DNA of 64,000 nt from Gavia stellata (taxonomy: Eukaryota > Chordata > Aves > Gaviiformes > Gaviidae): assembly GCF_030936135.1 (NCBI RefSeq), contig NC_082613.1:1178001-1242000 (forward strand), in the 5' to 3' direction. Made by a program: the position numbers and the translations under genes. Position 1 is the first letter of the stretch; every line of letters starts with the position of its first letter. The notes beneath the pieces are model-generated. The model was not told the origin of the DNA, did not search any database, and saw only the letters and a program-made list of their open reading frames with translations. This document shows, piece by piece, positions 50,703 through 64,000 of the stretch.

Positions 50703-53700
50703 ATGGCGGAGCCGGGGGCGCCCATGCGGCTGAAGGAGTGGCTGATCGCGCAGATCGACAGCGGCCGGTACCCGGGGCTGCGTTGGGAGAACCGGCACCG
50801 GACGCTCTTCCGCATCCCCTGGAAGCACGCGGCCAAGCAGGACTACCGGCAGCAGCAGGACGCCGCGCTCTTCAAGGTACCCCGGGCTGCCCGGGACCCC
50901 CGCCCGGCTCCGGGAGCATCCCCGGGACCCCCGCCCGGCTCCGGGAGCATCCCCAGGGCTCCCCGTTGCCCGGCTCCGTGCGCACCCCCGGGGCTCCCCG
51001 CTGCCCCGCGCCCTGCGCACCCCTAAGGACCCCCCACCTGGCTCCAGCTGCACCCCGGGACGCCCCACCCAGCTCCGTGCGCACCCCCGGGGCTCCCCAT
51101 TGCCCGGCTCCATGCGCACCCCCAAGAATCCCTACCTGGCTCTGTGTGCACCCCCGGGGCTCCCCATTGCCCGGCTCCATGCGCACCCGCAGGAATCCCC
51201 ACCCAGCTCCATGCGCACGCCTGGGGCTCCCCATTGCCCAGCTCTGGGCACTCCCCTGGGATCCCCTGCCCGGCTCCATGCACACCCCGGGGCTCCCCAC
51301 TGCCCAGCTCCCTATGTACCCCCAGAACCCCCACCCAGCTCTGTGTGCACCCCCAGGCCTCGCTATTGCCCAAATGCGTGCACTCCCCTGGGACCCCCCA
51401 CCACCCAGCTCCCCACAGCCCCCCAGGACACACAGCCCCGGCTCCCCACTGCCCTCCACCCAGCCCCAGTGGACTCGTACACCGGTGGGCTCCCTTGGAC
51501 AGTGGAGCAGGGTGCCAGGGTGCGGGCAGCCGTCGCAGCACAGGGCACCCTCTGCCCGGCAGGCTTGGGCCATCTACAAGGGGAAGTACCACGAGGGGAC
51601 AGACAAGGCCGACCCCTCCACCTGGAAGACGCGCCTCCGCTGCGCCCTCAACAAGAGCACCGACTTCCAGGAGGTGCCCGAGCGGAGCCAGCTGGACATC
51701 TCCGAGCCCTACAAGGTCTACCAGATCGTGTCTGATGGCGCCCGGGACTCAGGTACGTCCCTGCCGTGCCTCCTCCTGCACCAGGCTTGGGGCCAATGCC
51801 TGTGCCGTGCCTGTACAAGCCCCGTGTCCCACAAACATCACCCTTCCTCCCCACTCCTCTTCCTCTCTGGCTGTCATGGGCAGCCATGCACCTTCCTGGG
51901 GGCTGTTCCTGCCGTTGGCTCATTGGGTTTTCCTTGCTCTCCGCAGAGAAGGACGGTGACACGCGGTCCCCAGCCGGTGAGGATCAGCAGGTGAGCCAGC
52001 CCCCTGCCCTGTGCCGTCCGCCGCAGGAGCTGCCTGCGGGCTGGAGAAGGTGGGAGCCCCAAATCCCCCCTCATCTGCCGGCTGCTCCCCTGCCTGCACA
52101 CTGCCTGTGTCAGTCCCACTGGGCAGCTGGCTCCCCTGCGCATCGCTGAGGGACCCCTGTGCCACGCAGCTGCCAAACTCGGGCAGGGGATCTGCCGGCA
52201 CATGGGGTCCGTGGCGGAGGCAGGAGCCGGCTCAGGGCCCCCCGCTGCTGGCTCAGCCCTCACCGCAGCCGCTCTCCTCCCCAGGGCAGCACCGTGGGGA
52301 ATCTGGAGGAGGAAAGCCAGAAGGGCACGATGGAGACATGCCACGTGTCTCCACTGCCCCTGCTCTCTGCCCACCCGGCCGAGCGAGGTGAGGAGGGTCC
52401 CTGGCAGCAGGATGGGGCTGGGGGCAGGCAGCGCACGCTGCCCGGCAGGAGCGACCCTGCCCTCTGCAGCCCTGCGTCCTGTCCCTTGTGCAGGCAACGT
52501 CTGCAGGGATGGAGACTGGGGCTGGGGGCTCCCTCCCTGCCCCAGCGAAGCCACTTGATCATGCACTTAGGGGCTTTAACGAGGTCCAGTAACAAGCAGC
52601 AGCGGTGGGAAGGACCCTGCTGCCCATCTGACCCAGGGGCTGGGGGCAGGACAACACCCGGGAGCCCTCGGGGACAGCTGCCCACATCCCTTTACCACCT
52701 CGTCTCTGCCCTGGCCCAGGGTACCACGTGAGGGGAGTCTTCTATGGCTGGAACCCAACCCACGGCCACCTCCTCCCCGGACCCCCGTCCTACCTCCCCG
52801 TGGAGGACGTCAACCACTCAGGTAGGAGCCACACTGGCCAAGCAGTGCCCTGGGCGGTCCCCCTGGTCCGGGCTGCCTGCGAGCTGACCCTCCCCTCGCC
52901 CCAGACTGCTGGCTGCATGTCCGCCTCTACTACTGCGATGTGCTGGTGAAGGAAGTCACCACCCGCACGGCCGAGGGCTGCCGCATCACCTCCCACGCTG
53001 TGCCGGCCGACAGCGAGCGCCTCTACGGCCCCTTCTGCATGGAGCAGATCGAGTTCCCCCCGCCGCGGGTGCTCGGCGGCAGCGGCCGGGTGGCTGGCAT
53101 GACCGACGTGCTGGAGCGGCTCCTGCCCCACCTGGAGCGCGGCGTGCTGCTGTGGGTAGCGCCCGAGGGGGTCTTCATGAAGCGCCAGTGCCAGGGCAGG
53201 GTGTACTGGAACGGGCCACTGGCCCCGCACAGGGACTGGCCCAACAAGCTGGAGAGAGAGAAGACCTACAAGCTGCTCGACACGCAGCAGTTCCTGCAGC
53301 GTAAGTGCCCGCCCGCCGCTCCGGGCCCATGGCTCTGGCGGCCCCTGCCCCAGGAGACCCCGATCCCCTCAGGAGTGGGGGCAAGTCCTGCCCCTGTGCA
53401 GCTGCTCTGGGGCTGTGGGGGGCCTGTGTCCCCTGACGGGGCCGGTGTCTTGCAGAGCTGCAGGGGTACCTGAGCCACGGGCAGCCCACGCCGCAGTACC
53501 AGATCCACCTGTGCTTTGGGGAGGAGTACCCCACCAGCGCCGGGCACCACTTCCAGAAGCTTATCATGGCCCACGTGAGTATGCACCAGGGCTGGCGCTT
53601 GCAGCATCTCTGAGCCAGGCGCTGGGGCCATTGCGGTCTCGGGGGGCACATGGACCCGCACCCATCCTCCGTCGGCTCTGTGCCTCCGCAGGTGGAGCCA

Positions 53701-53832
53701 GTGTTCGCACGGGAGCTCTTCCATCACGCCCAGCGCATGGGGCCGACGCTGCTCCGCAATGCCCCCCAGCCCTGCGCCCCCGGCGCCTCCAGCCACATTA
53801 TCCGCGTCCTCAAACAGCTCTGCCAGCCCTGA
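50703..53832 (+). CDS. IRF10: Interferon regulatory factor 10
   Basis: Eight coding exons: 50703-50876, 51563-51752, 51947-51990, 52285-52387, 52720-52821, 52905-53300, 53456-53574 and 53692-53832. Phases join to 422 residues. The N-terminal DNA-binding domain (about 5-115) has the five family tryptophans in KEWLI, RWEN, PWKHAAKQDY, AWAIYKG and STWKTRLRCALNKS. The C-terminal IRF-association domain (about 195-385) includes GRVYWNGPLAP and QYQIHLCFGEEYP. This is the IRF4/8/9/10 class. IRF10 is preferred because of the MAEPGAP N-terminus and the known avian location. IRF10 is a nuclear interferon-inducible factor in chicken and fish and is absent from human and mouse. The gene looks intact. The upstream ISRE pair suggests interferon induction. 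Confidence 0.93.
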
Positions 53833-54152
53833 GCCCGGGCAGGCAGGAGGAGAGCCCGGTCACGACAAAGCCTCGGAGAGGGATGCTCTGCCGCCCCACG
53901 GCCCCGCTCCGGCCACATTCCCTGAGCCAGCGTGGATGGGGCACTCAGCGCTGCAGGGCTGGACATGGGTGGGCGCTGGCTGGGGTAGGTGGGCGGCTGC
54001 CGCCCGCATGCAGATCACTGTATTTATTCCCCGGGAGCCGCCGGGAGCCTGCCCAGGAGGGATTTGCTGTGTGCTTGTTCGGTGAGCCGGGGCAGAGCCA
54101 GCTCTGTCCTCGCACCTTGCACTGCTGGGGCTTGCCGATCGCAAACATTAGA

Positions 54153-54158
54153 AATAAA
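54153..54158 (+). promoter_or_regulatory. IRF10: IRF10 poly(A) signal (AATAAA)
   Basis: AATAAA about 320 nt after the IRF10 stop, followed by a GTGGTGTTT-type GU-rich stretch. Confidence 0.75.
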
Positions 54159-54179
54159 GGTGGTGTTTCGGTACCACTG

Positions 54180-55119
54180 GCTCCGGTGTGGGGAGCTGGC
54201 ACCGGTCCGAGGGGGGCACGGGTGGCTGGGGGAGCTGAGCCCGGGCAGAGCCTCATGCTCTGGGCAAAGCCAGCGCAGCCTCAGCCATGGGGGACAGCAT
54301 GAGCCGACCCCCCTGCCCCTGTGCTGGCTGAGGTCCCATTCTGCCCCTGGTCCCCAGTCCCTTGGCAGGGGGTGCAGGCAGCGGCGAGGTGCCCGTCAGC
54401 TGCTCTGCTCACCTGGCAATGCAGGAGCCTGTCCCAAAGGCACTCACTGCCCGTGCCTCAGTTTCCCCTGGTGAGTGGAGTGAGGGGGCTCCTGGGAGGC
54501 GGGGGCCGTGCTGCACCCCGGGGGCGATGTCCTGGCTGGGCACGGTGCGGGGACCTGGCACAGAGCAGAGATCTGGCGCGGCGCACAGGATCCGGCACAA
54601 CCCCAGGCTGGGGGCGGGGGCCATGGCACTGGGGTGGCCAGGGGATGGGTGGGGAGCCGAGGGCTGGCAGCAGCCCCAGCCCCGCCAGGAGCACCCCGCT
54701 CAGCCCCCTGCCATCCCTGGCTGGGGCCCGCACCGTGGGCAGGGCAGGATGAGACCCAGGTCGTGGGAACCTCCCGTGGGAAGCGGGGCTGGGGGAGCTG
54801 TGGCCGTGGCCGGGGCTTGGCGGAGGCCAGCACTGCCTGTCTCTGCCCCGGGGAGGCCGTGGCCGTGCCAGCCCCAGGGCCGCCGGCTGCTGGCCGCAGG
54901 CCTTGGCGGCGTGTCCATCCATCCGTCCGCAGGGACCAGCGCTGGACGTTGGAGCCCCGCTCCGCCCTGGGCGGCCCCGAAGAGGAGGGGCTCGCCGCCC
55001 CCTCTCCGGCCGGGCGCGGGAGGCTGGGCCGCTGGCGGGTTTTAACGGGCCGTGCCGGGGCCGTGCGGCAGAGCGGGAGCAGCGGCGGCAGCGCGGGAAG
55101 GCTGCGGCTGGCCAAGAGG
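54180..55119 (+). promoter_or_regulatory. FOXS1: IRF10-FOXS1 spacer, FOXS1 promoter region
   Basis: Less than 1 kb separates the IRF10 poly(A) site from the FOXS1 start. CpG density rises from about 54780 towards the coding region, so the FOXS1 promoter is probably in the last 300 bp. The FOXS1 frame is open upstream to 54508, but the sequence there shows no forkhead-family similarity and is not taken as coding. Confidence 0.5.
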
Positions 55120-56460
55120 ATGCAGCCGGACCTCCCCGTTGGCGACGCAGCGCTGCGCAGCCCGCTGGCCCCCGAGCCGGCCGGCGGCCCCTTCCCTGGC
55201 CCTGAGGCCACCAAGCCACCCTACAGCTACATCGCCCTCATCACCATGGCCATCCAGAGCTCGCCCGAGAAGCGCATCACGCTCAGCGGCATCTACCGCT
55301 ACATCATGGGCCGCTTCACCTTCTACCGTGAGAACAAGCAGGGCTGGCAGAACAGCATCCGCCACAACCTCTCCCTTAACGAGTGCTTCGTCAAGGTGCC
55401 CCGCGACGACAAGAAGCCGGGCAAGGGCAACTACTGGACGCTCGACCCCGACTGCTACAACATGTTCGAAAATGGCAGCTTCTTGCGGCGCCGCCGGCGC
55501 TTCACCAGGAAAAGGGGCCTCCGGGACGCACCGGGCGCCGAGGGGGACGAGGGGCGCGGGAAGCCCCCCAGGCACCGGACGCGGGGGCCACCTGCCACCC
55601 CACTGCCCGAAGAGGGGAAGGCGGAGGGGGGCTACGCCTCACCGGCAGCCACGGCGGCCACGGGGCACCTGCCGAGCCCCACCACGCTGCCCGAGGGCGC
55701 TGGGGTGCCGGGGTGCCCTGAGCCCTGCACCCGGCAGCAGCCGCCCAAGGCCAGGCAGCCCTGCCTGTACCTGCCAGATGCGCCGCAGCCCAAGGGGCTG
55801 TTCTTTGCCCCCCCGGAGAGCCGCCCACCCAAGGAGACTGTCTTCGGGGGGCTCCCCGCGGCGCTGCAGCTGCCCCGGCCAGGTCAGTACCCGCTGCCCA
55901 GCGAGCACCCAGCGCCGCACCGTGCCCTGCTGCCCGCCCTGCTGCCCGCCCAGCCCAGGGACCCCCCACAGGACTCCCCGGCCCCCCCAGGCACCCCCCC
56001 GGGGCAGCTGGAGGGCGAGGAGACGACTGTCCCCGGGCTGGGGCCAGGCCAGCCCTTTGGGCAGGTGCCCCCCACGTTCCCTGGCACCCTCCTGGGCACG
56101 GGCAAGCCCCCCTTCCTAGAGGGGGAGGGCTACGCGCAGCCCCCCCTGCCCGTTTTCGGCTCCTTCGGCCGGTCAGGGCCCGAGGCGCTGGGCAGCAGCT
56201 ACCAGTGCCGGGTGCAGGCGCTGAGCTTCTGTGTGAAGGAGCGGCCATGCGGCGCGGCGCTGGAGCACCTCCTGGCCACGGCCCCCCCGGCCCCCGCTGC
56301 CCCCCGCCAGCCACCCTTCGGGGCCGCAGGGCCACGGGTGGGCGAGCAGAAGGAGCCATGGGGGCCGGGGGCCGCAATCCCACTTCAGGGGGGCAACGGC
56401 TACCCCCTGGGGCTGCCCCCATGCCTCTACCGGACACCCGGCATGTTCTTCTTCGAGTGA
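55120..56460 (+). CDS. FOXS1: Forkhead box protein S1
   Basis: Single exon, 446 residues (human about 330). The start MQPDLPVG was chosen because human FOXS1 begins MQQQPLPG at the same distance from the forkhead. The forkhead domain (about 32-125) is complete: [37 protein letters not shown], recognition helix [20 protein letters not shown], wing [10 protein letters not shown], and a basic end [11 protein letters not shown]. The C-terminus carries the FOXS1 signatures [13 protein letters not shown] and the exact-type end [13 protein letters not shown]. The middle is proline-rich, GC-rich and longer than in human. It is a nuclear DNA-binding regulator linked to pericytes, vascular smooth muscle and sensory neurons (family knowledge). 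Intronless structure is normal for FOXS1. Confidence 0.96.
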   Translation: MQPDLPVGDAALRSPLAPEPAGGPFPGPEATKPPYSYIALITMAIQSSPEKRITLSGIYRYIMGRFTFYRENKQGWQNSIRHNLSLNECFVKVPRDDKKPGKGNYWTLDPDCYNMFENGSFLRRRRRFTRKRGLRDAPGAEGDEGRGKPPRHRTRGPPATPLPEEGKAEGGYASPAATAATGHLPSPTTLPEGAGVPGCPEPCTRQQPPKARQPCLYLPDAPQPKGLFFAPPESRPPKETVFGGLPAALQLPRPGQYPLPSEHPAPHRALLPALLPAQPRDPPQDSPAPPGTPPGQLEGEETTVPGLGPGQPFGQVPPTFPGTLLGTGKPPFLEGEGYAQPPLPVFGSFGRSGPEALGSSYQCRVQALSFCVKERPCGAALEHLLATAPPAPAAPRQPPFGAAGPRVGEQKEPWGPGAAIPLQGGNGYPLGLPPCLYRTPGMFFFE

Positions 56461-56494
56461 GGGACTGGCCCACCCCGGGAGGCCCCCGGCCCCG

Positions 56495-56500
56495 AATAAA
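56495..56500 (+). promoter_or_regulatory. FOXS1: FOXS1 poly(A) signal (AATAAA)
   Basis: AATAAA only 35 nt after the FOXS1 stop, implying a very short 3' UTR. Confidence 0.75.
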
Positions 56501-56519
56501 GCGCATTCCCCAATGCTGC

Positions 56520-59500
56520 CTCTGTAGTCTCTGCGCCCAGCTCGGGGTGGGCAGCGGTCAGGGGCGAGCTGGGGACCCTCTGCCCCAGCCCCGGGCACTG
56601 GCTGCAGGACATGCATCCCCGCGGCCACCCGGCACAGCCCTCATCCCCGCTGGCCCCTCCATTGGTGATCACCGACTGGACGGTGAGGCCACGGGGGGAC
56701 GGGACATGGCCTGGGTCAGGGCACCCGCGTCCAGGTCCCGTGTCCCTGGGGGATGCTGGGGACAAGGTCCTGCCGCAACACGGGGCCAGGAGCCCCCCGA
56801 AACCCCGTCCCGGGGTAGCGGGAGGGAACCTCGTCCACGGCAGGGGGACGTGCTGCATCAGGAGCGGTCCCCGCGGAGCCCTGCTGCCACCTCCCTGCAC
56901 CCAGGACCGCTCAAAGTGCCTGGCTTTGCCCCGGGTGCCACACATGCCACAACCGGCACCAGCCTCAGCGTGTGGCCCCACTCACGCACCCGCATGGCCC
57001 CAGAGAGATGCCGGGGAGGAGCGGGGGTCAGTGGCACAGTATGGGAGGCTCTGCTTTTGCGGGGACGGGGGTCCCTCCGCTCTCTGTCCCTGCTCGGGGC
57101 CGTGCCAGTGCCCGGCCGCGGACCCACCAGGTCCCTGCAGACACCCCGAGGCCAGGGCACCCCCCAGAGCCGTGCTGTGCCAGGGGTTGTGACTGCGATG
57201 GGAACGGCTGGGGAAAGTGGATTCCACCGACCTGAATCACGCCGGGCGGCTGCCAGTGAGGAGGCACCGGCTGAGTCACCGCTGCCGGCACCGGGCTGGG
57301 CACGGGGGCCTGCCCCAGCCAGCCCAGCTGGGGGGCACTGGGGTGGGTGGGGGTCCCCACACAGCCCCGGGCTGGGACCTGGCCACCAGCCCCTTCCCAT
57401 GCACCGCCGGGACACCTGGGCCAGCGTCTCTGCAGCACTGCAGTGGGGCCAGAGCGATGCTGGCAAAGCGGGGGGTGTGCCCGTGCCCCCGTCCTGCCCA
57501 CCCCAGGCTGGGAGAGGGGGGAACCCCAGGACCAGCAATGCCTGGACCCCATGGCACCGCCAGCCCCAGGGCGGGCACAGGGGCCGGACGCCAGGCCGGC
57601 GGGGGGTCTCCATGCTGCTGTGGGGAGCAGATTTGTAGCAGAGCCCCGCGGGTCGGGGGGGAGGGGGAGAGGAAAGAGAGAGAGATCTATACGTATATCT
57701 ATTGGGCTGTGCTGGCACGAACAGACAGCGGTGGCGTCACTCAGGGACCGGGAGCACCGCGGCCACGTCAGCCCCGTTATCAGCCCCCAGACAGCCTCTG
57801 CCGGGCCGTGTCCGAGTCCCAGCCCCGGGCAGGGCAGGGGGGAGGCCGCCCTTCGTCATCGGGGACAGCCATTCAGCCCTGGGCCTCTCTTTTCTCCCTT
57901 TTTTTTTTTTCCTCCCCAGTGGAAAACAATATTTGAGCGCCTACATCATGCTGGCGTCTCCGGAGCGGCCGGCGGCGAGCGCGGCTGACCTCAGCCCCCT
58001 CCTTCGCGCGGTCCCCGGGGGCGCGGGAGGAAGCGAGCGCTGCAGCCGTGCCCAGGGGCCGTCTGGTTCCCACACAGAGCGGCTGGGCCCATCGCCCACC
58101 CTGGCTCCCGCCACCGCCTGGGAACGCATGGCCCCGGCCCCACGCGGTGCCCCGGGCTGGGGTCCCTGCGCTGAGAGCAGCGTGGCATCGCATGGCACAT
58201 CCCATTGTCCCCCCGAGCTGCAGCCCCCAGGGATGGGGACCCCCATCCCACAGAGCCTGGCTGCCTGCACCGCCCCAGGCGTGCAGACTACGGTCATCCA
58301 CTCTCCCGGTGCTCCCCTTCTCCGCACCCACCCTGGCTCCCGGCCATGGTCCCGCTACTCTCCCTGCCCTGCCTCCTCCCCGGCTCATGGTGGGTGGCCT
58401 GGCCCCCAGCCCGCTCGCCCGCTCCCAGCATGGGCCGTGCCGCAGCCGGGGACTGGGCTGCGCCCGGTCACAGGGCGAACCTGCTGCTGCTGGTGCTGCA
58501 GGAGCCGGTGCAGGAGGTCCGCCTGCTCCCCTTCCCTCCCTGTGCTGCCTGCGGGGCCCCTCGCTTTGCAGGCAGGGCGGGTGCCACAGGGACAGGGTGC
58601 AGGCAGGGATGGGGATAGGGTGCTGCTCTGCGCGAGCGCTCAAGGCTCTAGAGATGGATGCTGTGGACACACATGCACACACCCCAGACTGCGCCCTGTG
58701 GGGGTGACAAGGACCCCCCCAGACAAGGGATGGTGCAGCTGCCGTAGCCTGTGCCGGACCAGGACCAGCCCTGTCACCATGCCCATCAGCCCCAGCAGGA
58801 CTGGTCCCCTCCCCGGGGCTTTGGGGGCTCCTGAGACCTGTCCTGTCCCTCAGCTGGGAGCGCAGGATGGGGCTACAGCAGCTCCCACGCTGCTGGCCCC
58901 GCTCCTCTGGTCCCGATGGAGGCACAATGGGTATCCCCATGGGGTCCTGGGGAAGGAGAGGAGAGGGCTGGAGAAGCCAAACTGGGCCATGGGGTGGGGG
59001 TCCCCCACCCTGGGCTTGGGGCACCAGGATGTGCCAGTGCATCTCTGTGCCGTAGCCACGCACACACAGGGCTGTGTCCAGGAACCGATCCCCTGGAGCG
59101 GCTTGGGGGGTCAGGAGTGTCCGGGGATGATGGCCCAGCCGGTAACCCCGCGGGCCACCCCACGATGGGGCCCTCCAGCCCCCGTGGCCCACCGGGGCCG
59201 GGGCAACGTGCGGCTCCTGGGGCCAGACAGGAAGGAGACGTCACCGCCGCGGAGCGTAACTCAAACCAGATGGGGCTGCGCTGGCTTCCAGGCCCGCAGG
59301 GTGGTCACCGACAGGAACCGGTCAAAGGCTGCCGGCAGGAAGCGGCTGGGAGGGACGCCCGCGGCGGAGCCGGTGTCTGGGCCTGGGCAGCCTTAACTGC
59401 TTCGGGGCCAGCTGCAGCCCCACCGGGCAGAGGGGCACCAGGGCACCAGCTCCCCACCAGCCCTTGCCTGGGCATCCCACCCCACTTGGGCAGATGCCGA

Positions 59501-59860
59501 AGCCGTGAGGACAGCTCTGACCATCCGTCCATCCCTCCCTCCTTTCCCCCAGCACCCTGGGGTGCTTCGGAGGTGGTTGCTGCTGCACAGTCACGGGTTG
59601 CAGAGACCAGAACCCCTCAGCACTGTGGGCTGCACAGCCCTGCCTGGACGCACCAGGCGGCCCCCAGCCCCAGCGCAGCCGGGGCCACTCTCTGTCGCCT
59701 CTACCCTGGGGAAGAGACGTGTTTTCCCGTCCCCTCCTCGCTTATCTGCAGCGCTCAGACTGTGGCTGCACGGCCCATGTGGGCAGGAGCAGTGGCCCAG
59801 GGAGGGGGCCGGGAGCAGCCCCCCAGAGCCCCGGGGAAGCAGGGCAGGCGCGGGCTGCGG
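56520..59860. other. Gap between convergent FOXS1 and MYLK2
   Basis: GC-rich DNA without recognisable exons on either strand. Long open frames occur (for example over 400 codons), but they carry no family motif and are expected at this base composition. A short AG-rich/ATCTATAC patch lies at about 57660-57710 and a T-tract of about 12 at 57899. Confidence 0.45.
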
Positions 59861-59873
59861 GCAGACCTGTACA

Positions 59874-59879
59874 TTTATT
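59874..59879 (-). promoter_or_regulatory. MYLK2: Probable MYLK2 poly(A) signal (AATAAA)
   Basis: Minus-strand AATAAA inside an A/T-rich patch. It would give MYLK2 a 3' UTR of about 1.65 kb (roughly 59860-61520), a stretch where no other exon is seen. Confidence 0.5.
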
Positions 59880-61520
59880 TACAAGAAGGCGCGAGCCAGG
59901 CAGGACTCCGGCATGGGGCAGGGCGCCGGGAGCCGTGTCCCTTGCCCAGGTGGGACAAGCCTGAAGCCCCTTCACCTGCTGCAGCCAGTGGGGCTGGGGG
60001 GGCTGGTGCCTCCCCAGGGGTTTTCCAGCAGGCACAGAGGGCAGAGACAGCCCTGGAGCAGACACGCAGCCCTGGCTTGGGGGGGTTCAGCCATGGCGAA
60101 AGCCAAAGCAGAGGGCAGGGGGAGCCTGTGACCCCCTGTCAGCCCCCCATCCCCTCCCGCAGCGGGCAAGGCTGGAAGCAGCAAAGCCCAGGGGATGCCC
60201 ATCCTTCGGCAGCACCAGGGAGCCCCGAGGGGCGCGGGCAGAGGGTCGAGGGGAGGCAGAGGAGCGAGGGCAGCACCTGCCTCCCACAGCCCGGTGGGTC
60301 CCGGGGAGCCCCCGCACGCGGTGGGGGGAGCTGGCGGGCGCAGCCGCCGACCGGCAGTTCCTGTGTGTTGGTGGTCAGGGCTGGAGTGATGCTCGCAGGA
60401 GCGGGGGAGCGCGGTCCAGCTGCTCTGCATTAGGACGCCTCGCTCATCTTGATCTGGCGGGGACGGGTGAAGCAGAGGTTGTGTTTTTCCCCCGCTGGCA
60501 GAGCCGAAGGGCAGGGAGGGCAGGAGGAACACAAAGCCTCCTTCTTCCCTCGCTGGCTCCCAGCTGGGGATGCTGCTGGAAGCATGCTCACCGCTTCCTC
60601 CCTTCCTGTGCGAGCAGCAGCTCAGGGCCAGCTCCGCTCCTGCACGTCCAGCCAGCCAGGGAGGAGGTGCTTTGGCCCTAGCTCCGGTGCCAAAGCACCA
60701 GGGTTGCGGGTCCACGCCTGCCCTCCGGCATCCCCACGCTGAGCCACGGTGCTGGGAAGGGAGGTGGAGCAGCTCAGGGTCCAGCAACAGCGAAGGCAGG
60801 GCAGGGCTGCGGCATTTACAGGCAGAGCGCACAAGTCTTGGGGCCAAGGTAGCGGCAAGCGCGCAGGGTGGCCCAGGCAGCGGGGCTCACGCCAGACCAG
60901 CCTTTCTCCTCCGAGGCCACTGGAAGGAAGCGCAAGTGGAACAGAGGTGCCGTGGGTCGGGCATCACACAGCCAGGCCAGGGACGAGATGGGAAACCACC
61001 GCTCAGGAGCAACGTCGCAGTCCAAGGAAATCCAGACAGGAGTTTTGGCTCAATGGGAATGGGGAGGGCTGGAGCCCCAGGAGCCCAGCAGCAGGTCCCC
61101 GGTGCAGCAATGCCGCCCGGGGTGGGATGAGCTCGGCAGAGCAGCTCCACAGCGGTGGGTGCAGGCGAGGAGCCCGGCAGGGTCCTGGCCCCCAAGCAGT
61201 CCCACAGCCACTGGGTGCCAGGGCAGGGCGCAGCCCCAGGGGACGCAGCAGAGCAGCAGCCGCGGTGGCGCAGGGCACGGAGCAGGGGTGCAGCGCACAC
61301 CGCAGCAGTGCGGGGTCCAGAGCAGCCATCTGGCAGCAGCACGGGTGGGGAGGGGTCTGCGCTGCTCCAGCCCTTGGCCCCTGCGGTGGGAAGCGGGCAG
61401 GGGCCGACCCCAGTGAGGTCCTGCTGCCATCCAGAAGCAAGACTGACGTGGGACCCTCTCAAGCGGTTCCTGTCTGGCCTCGACTCACACGTGGCTCAGG
61501 CTCTCCCCGGGAGCCCCCGC

Positions 61521-64000
<2,480 letters not shown>

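Noticed and set aside
49186-51125. Open frames of 450-620 codons on both strands, rich in octapeptide repeats
   Set aside because: They follow a 24-bp minisatellite whose period keeps every frame open. They have no family motif, and several frames overlap on both strands.
54508-55119. N-terminal extension of the FOXS1 reading frame by about 200 codons
   Set aside because: The frame is open only because the DNA is GC-rich. Human FOXS1 starts at the position equivalent to 55120 and the extension has no recognisable motif.
57347-60433. Long plus- and minus-strand open frames between FOXS1 and MYLK2
   Set aside because: Stop-poor GC-rich sequence. Compositions are Pro/Ala/Gly/Arg-heavy without domains, and splice signals do not link them to anything recognisable.

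Overview
The window looks like GC-rich, gene-dense, short-intron chromosome of a sauropsid, most likely a bird. Three things point that way: the gene order matches human 20q11.21; an IRF10 gene, which placental mammals have lost, sits between DUSP15 and FOXS1; and composition and intron sizes are those of a bird microchromosome. The species cannot be told from the sequence. No CRISPR array, viral element, tRNA/rRNA gene or recognisable CR1/LINE copy was seen.

Left to right: CCM2L (minus, 10 coding exons, 1.7-5.2 kb); XKR7 (minus, 3 coding exons, 9.3-17.9 kb, with a probable 3 kb 3' UTR and a 6.9 kb first intron); PDRG1 (plus, 5 exons, 23.4-24.7 kb); TTLL9 (minus, 26.6-34.6 kb, recognisable but decayed); DUSP15 (plus, 7 coding exons, 38.1-45.0 kb); IRF10 (plus, 8 coding exons, 50.7-53.8 kb); FOXS1 (plus, single exon, 55.1-56.5 kb); and the 3' half of MYLK2 (minus, from 61.5 kb to beyond the right edge). 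All exon junctions listed were read by eye from splice dinucleotides, reading-frame continuity and remembered vertebrate orthologues.

Between the genes lie several large minisatellites: a 101/102-bp array at 16.1-17.5 kb, a C-rich array at 35.4-36.3 kb, a 21-bp-unit array at 36.9-37.6 kb and a 24-bp-unit array at 49.4-50.55 kb. These account for almost all the very long open frames on both strands in those stretches. The most striking is the 101-bp array. Each unit carries a copy of the last ~49 bp of XKR7 coding exon 1 together with its 5' splice site, so the real donor is followed by about 13 decoy donors.

The genes do not form one pathway. They are a conserved syntenic block with roles in endothelial signalling (CCM2L), membrane biology (XKR7), chaperone assembly (PDRG1), tubulin glutamylation (TTLL9), phosphatase signalling (DUSP15), interferon response (IRF10), perivascular/neural-crest transcription (FOXS1) and skeletal muscle contraction (MYLK2). 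The points most worth following up are the XKR7 splice-site array, the loss of TTLL9, and the paired interferon-response motifs directly upstream of IRF10.
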